A DNA stretch of 8,529 bases from Methanobacteriota archaeon (GTDB lineage: Archaea > Thermoplasmatota > Poseidoniia > Poseidoniales > Thalassarchaeaceae): contig PBPH01000036.1 in NCBI GenBank assembly GCA_002725475.1, forward strand, positions 1 to 8,529, given 5' to 3'. Below are positions 6,487-8,529 of this stretch, piece after piece. The first letter of the stretch is position 1, and each line of letters opens with the position of its first letter. Under the pieces are notes generated by a model. It was given only the letters and a program-made list of their open reading frames with translations. It made no database searches and was not told where the DNA came from. The position numbers were made by a program, and so were the translations under genes.

Positions 6487-7437
6487 ATGAACGGAAGAGT
6501 GACTCGCAGGATGATTCTCATCCTTGCTGTGTATGCATTGAGCATGTGGGCTGGAGTGGCTGCGACTAATGTTGCAGCGCAGGGCGTATCCCCTAACCCG
6601 ACTGTGAGCGTATCTTGTTCCCCTGCTGCTATTCCAATTGAGGTACACCCTGGGGCGCCTAGGACTGGTACTACATACTGTACTGCAACAAATCCCACAC
6701 AATATGTTGAGGATGTAACAGTCACAGTTACAGCAGGCGGTCTTGCTGTTGCCCACCCTGGGCTAATCACTGTTGGAGCATACGATTCTGCGACCTTTGA
6801 GGTAGTTGTCCGTGGAGATAACAGAATGGCAGAAGGCAGCCGTTCGATTACTATCACTGCAAGAGTTACTTCTGCCAGTGGTATCCCTTGTACAACATGT
6901 CCTTCAGTACAATCATCTGTAATGGCGACAATCATGCAATTTAGTAGGCTCCGTGTAGAGGCTGAAGAGCCATTCAAGCAACTAAGGCCCAAGGTTGATT
7001 ACATCTTTGAGTTTAAGGTGTATAACGATGGTAATGCATACGATCGATTCAATGTTGAAGTCTCAAACCGAGATGACCTTGAGGACAAGGATTTCCAGAT
7101 TACTTTGCCAACTATCAGCACAGAGATTGAACCACAAGCTCCTCCAGACAAGATGAGGGTAATGATTAGAACTCCAAAGATTCAAGGATGGACCGATGAA
7201 TACCACCAGTTACAATTCAGAGCAACTAGTGAGTATAGCGTTAGAACAGAAGGCGTGCCAAACTATCAGACTCAGATGGTAACTCTCTACGTTCGTGGAA
7301 TTTATCTGCCAGGATTTGAGTTGATGCCATCTTTGGCAATGGTTGCTCTTGGTGCAGCATTCGCTGCTAGCCGAAATAGAGACGAAGAAATGGCTGAAGA
7401 TTCACCAATGACTCCGTTATCTGCGCCCGGTCTTTGA
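6487..7437 (+). CDS. Surface protein, four-cysteine module plus Ig-like domain, PGF-CTERM-like sorting signal (paralog 2)
   Basis: The product has 316 residues. The signal peptide (1 to about 31) ends in VAA before QGVSPNP. The N-terminal module (about 35-152) has Cys44, Cys65 and CxxC at 135-138 (GIPCTTC), in the same order and spacing as the preceding gene. The second domain (about 154-270) holds FKVYNDGNAYDRFNVEV, a NEW3/CARDB-like strand pattern. The C-terminus has the three parts of a PGF-CTERM signal: LPGF at 274-277, a hydrophobic stretch (about 280-294) and basic residues SRNR (295-298). In known PGF-CTERM proteins an archaeosortase removes the tail and attaches the protein to a lipid. 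A polar tail of about 18 residues after the arginines is longer than usual, so simple membrane anchoring is the alternative. The gene and its upstream neighbour arose by duplication and then diverged in their anchors. The function is unknown. Confidence 0.87.
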   Translation: MNGRVTRRMILILAVYALSMWAGVAATNVAAQGVSPNPTVSVSCSPAAIPIEVHPGAPRTGTTYCTATNPTQYVEDVTVTVTAGGLAVAHPGLITVGAYDSATFEVVVRGDNRMAEGSRSITITARVTSASGIPCTTCPSVQSSVMATIMQFSRLRVEAEEPFKQLRPKVDYIFEFKVYNDGNAYDRFNVEVSNRDDLEDKDFQITLPTISTEIEPQAPPDKMRVMIRTPKIQGWTDEYHQLQFRATSEYSVRTEGVPNYQTQMVTLYVRGIYLPGFELMPSLAMVALGAAFAASRNRDEEMAEDSPMTPLSAPGL

Positions 7438-7488
7438 CGGAACCAGATTGGGTTGTGCGCCTAAGCTTACAGTTTCCGATTTTGGAGA

Positions 7489-7494
7489 TTTATA
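7489..7494 (+). promoter_or_regulatory. TATA box TTTATA for the type II membrane protein gene
   Basis: TTTATA in the 152-base gap is the best archaeal TATA match in the window. It would place the transcript start near 7516, about 75 bases before the ATG at 7590. The gap otherwise shows no RNA gene or clear terminator. Confidence 0.45.
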
Positions 7495-7589
7495 GTATGT
7501 CATCAAATGCCTTTCATTTGTGCTCTAGTAAGCAACGGGTTGATAACGTCTTGATGTTCACCTTGCCCATAACCGAAGGGGTGGAGTAA

Positions 7590-8529
7590 ATGTCTGGCGG
7601 GTTACTTGAGAAAGCAAAGAATCAGGATTCCGGGTCCGCAGCCGATGAAGTCGAGGCTGTAGTCGAAGAAATGGGTGAAGGTGTAGATGGAGGCCTACTT
7701 GGGCGAGCATCTGCTGAAGGCAGCACTGGCGGGAGCGGCCCCTTTGATGGAATTGATCCAAGCATGATGAAGAAGGGCATCGCAGGAACAATCGTTGCTC
7801 TTCTTATCCTTTTTATTGGCTATCAAGTAGTCATGGGATTCACCTTTGGGGGCTACAGTATTTCAGTTTCAGACGTTGAAGTAGATGAAGCAGACAACAA
7901 TCTCAGAGTTCAGGTTTTCATCGGCACACCGATGTTCAAAAGTTCCCCTAGTGGCGAAATGAGCATGACAATTAGTTATGGCTCAGGAGAGGTTTGGACA
8001 GGTTCTTTCTCAGTCGACTCAAAGTTAAGCTGGTATGAAATATCATTTTCTGATTTTTATCAAGGAAATTCAAGAGGTGCTGCATCTGATGGCAGTGATA
8101 TTGAATACAGTGTTTCCGTAACTCTCGAGGGTTCCGATTCCGAATCCTATCCTATTTCGGGTGAAATTTCAGATCGTACTGTTAATACAGTGGACGGGGA
8201 ATTATCCCAAATTACTCAAGCTTGTGATTGTGATGAAAAGAACGACTTGGACCACTTAGGTGTTACATTTCGTGTTGGTGCTGGTGCTTTGGATCCAGTT
8301 CAAAGTAACACTACTAATTTGATGATGCATGTAGATTCAGATTACACAATTAGCGCCAGCATCATGCACGATTCATCTTCGGTATATTCCTTCCCTACTG
8401 TTTCTGTGAATGGGGCTTCAGCTTCTTGGGATGGTGGTTCTGGAACGGTTGAAAATTCTTGGATCGAGTTAGAAGGTGAAGGTAGTTACACTAATCTATT
8501 TGCTGAGGTTGTTAATTTTGTTAATCGCG
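7590..8529 (+). CDS. Type II membrane protein with large extracellular beta-rich domain, partial at the right edge
   Basis: The frame is open from the ATG at 7590 to the window end: 313 codons with no stop. GGGGTGG at 7578-7584 is a suitable ribosome-binding site about 5 bases before the ATG. Residues 1-60 are hydrophilic and acidic, rich in Gly and Ser, with two short related segments, GGLLEKAK (3-10) and GGLLGRAS (34-41). Lys61-Lys62 precede a single membrane helix (about 64-85), so the N-terminus should be cytoplasmic and the rest outside. Residues 88-313 alternate polar and hydrophobic residues in a beta pattern, with CDC at 212-214 and a sequon at 240 (NTT). There is no signal peptide, unlike its neighbours. 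I do not recognise a family. It may form a transcription unit of its own from the TATA box near 7489. The C-terminus lies beyond the window. Confidence 0.82.
   Translation, partial: MSGGLLEKAKNQDSGSAADEVEAVVEEMGEGVDGGLLGRASAEGSTGGSGPFDGIDPSMMKKGIAGTIVALLILFIGYQVVMGFTFGGYSISVSDVEVDEADNNLRVQVFIGTPMFKSSPSGEMSMTISYGSGEVWTGSFSVDSKLSWYEISFSDFYQGNSRGAASDGSDIEYSVSVTLEGSDSESYPISGEISDRTVNTVDGELSQITQACDCDEKNDLDHLGVTFRVGAGALDPVQSNTTNLMMHVDSDYTISASIMHDSSSVYSFPTVSVNGASASWDGGSGTVENSWIELEGEGSYTNLFAEVVNFVNR

Noticed and set aside
6120..6992. Minus-strand frame of 290 codons
   Set aside because: It is a shadow of the two paralog genes: it spans the end of one, the promoter region and the start of the next, and has low-complexity Ser/Lys from the reverse of the acidic tail.
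7497..7589. Small 30-codon frame ending in TAA directly before the ATG at 7590, possible leader peptide
   Set aside because: Its ATG lies within a few bases of the TTTATA box, so transcription would be expected to begin downstream of it, and it has no Shine-Dalgarno. It would deserve another look only if transcription starts before 7490.
1..8529. CRISPR array, insertion sequence, toxin-antitoxin pair or defence island
   Set aside because: No regularly spaced repeats, transposase-like frame, terminal inverted repeats or recognisable toxin or nuclease gene was found. The HD-domain protein alone is not evidence for defence.

Overview
The window looks archaeal, most likely from a marine planktonic euryarchaeon of the Thermoplasmatota (Candidatus Poseidoniales or a relative). 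This is an inference from several signs. The genes have GGTGA/GGAGG Shine-Dalgarno sequences, TATA-like rather than -35/-10 promoter elements, and a tRNA of archaeal appearance. One protein ends in a PGF-CTERM-like sorting signal, and most products are N-glycosylation-rich, single-anchor surface proteins. No 16S or other decisive marker is present, so the lineage is not proven.

Layout: (1) Positions 1-949, minus strand: an exported, sequon-rich surface protein whose C-terminal end runs off the left edge inside its membrane anchor. (2) Positions 950-1038: a divergent intergenic region with a perfect 7-bp inverted repeat that covers the ribosome-binding site of the next gene. (3) Positions 1039-5217, plus strand: a probable three-gene operon with a membrane-anchored subtilisin-like (S8) protease, a polytopic membrane protein with an internal duplication (start overlapping the protease stop as TAATG), and an HD-domain phosphohydrolase of the SAMHD1/COG1078 type. 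The operon ends in a T6 tract. (4) Positions 5224-5301, minus strand: a tRNA with a CAT anticodon and an encoded CCA end, convergent with the operon. (5) Positions 5392-7437, plus strand: two tandem paralogous surface proteins that share an N-terminal four-cysteine module and an Ig-like second domain. One is anchored by a transmembrane helix with a very acidic cytoplasmic tail, the other by a PGF-CTERM-like signal. (6) Positions 7590-8529, plus strand: a type II membrane protein that runs off the right edge.

Five of the seven protein genes encode proteins predicted to have large domains outside the membrane, and a sixth is a polytopic membrane protein. The region therefore reads as a cell-envelope locus, with the HD phosphohydrolase as the only clearly cytosolic enzyme. 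The least described parts are the tandem four-cysteine paralogs, the duplicated membrane protein between the protease and the phosphohydrolase, and the hairpins that appear to enclose the ribosome-binding sites of two surface-protein genes. No mobile element, CRISPR array or rRNA gene was seen.
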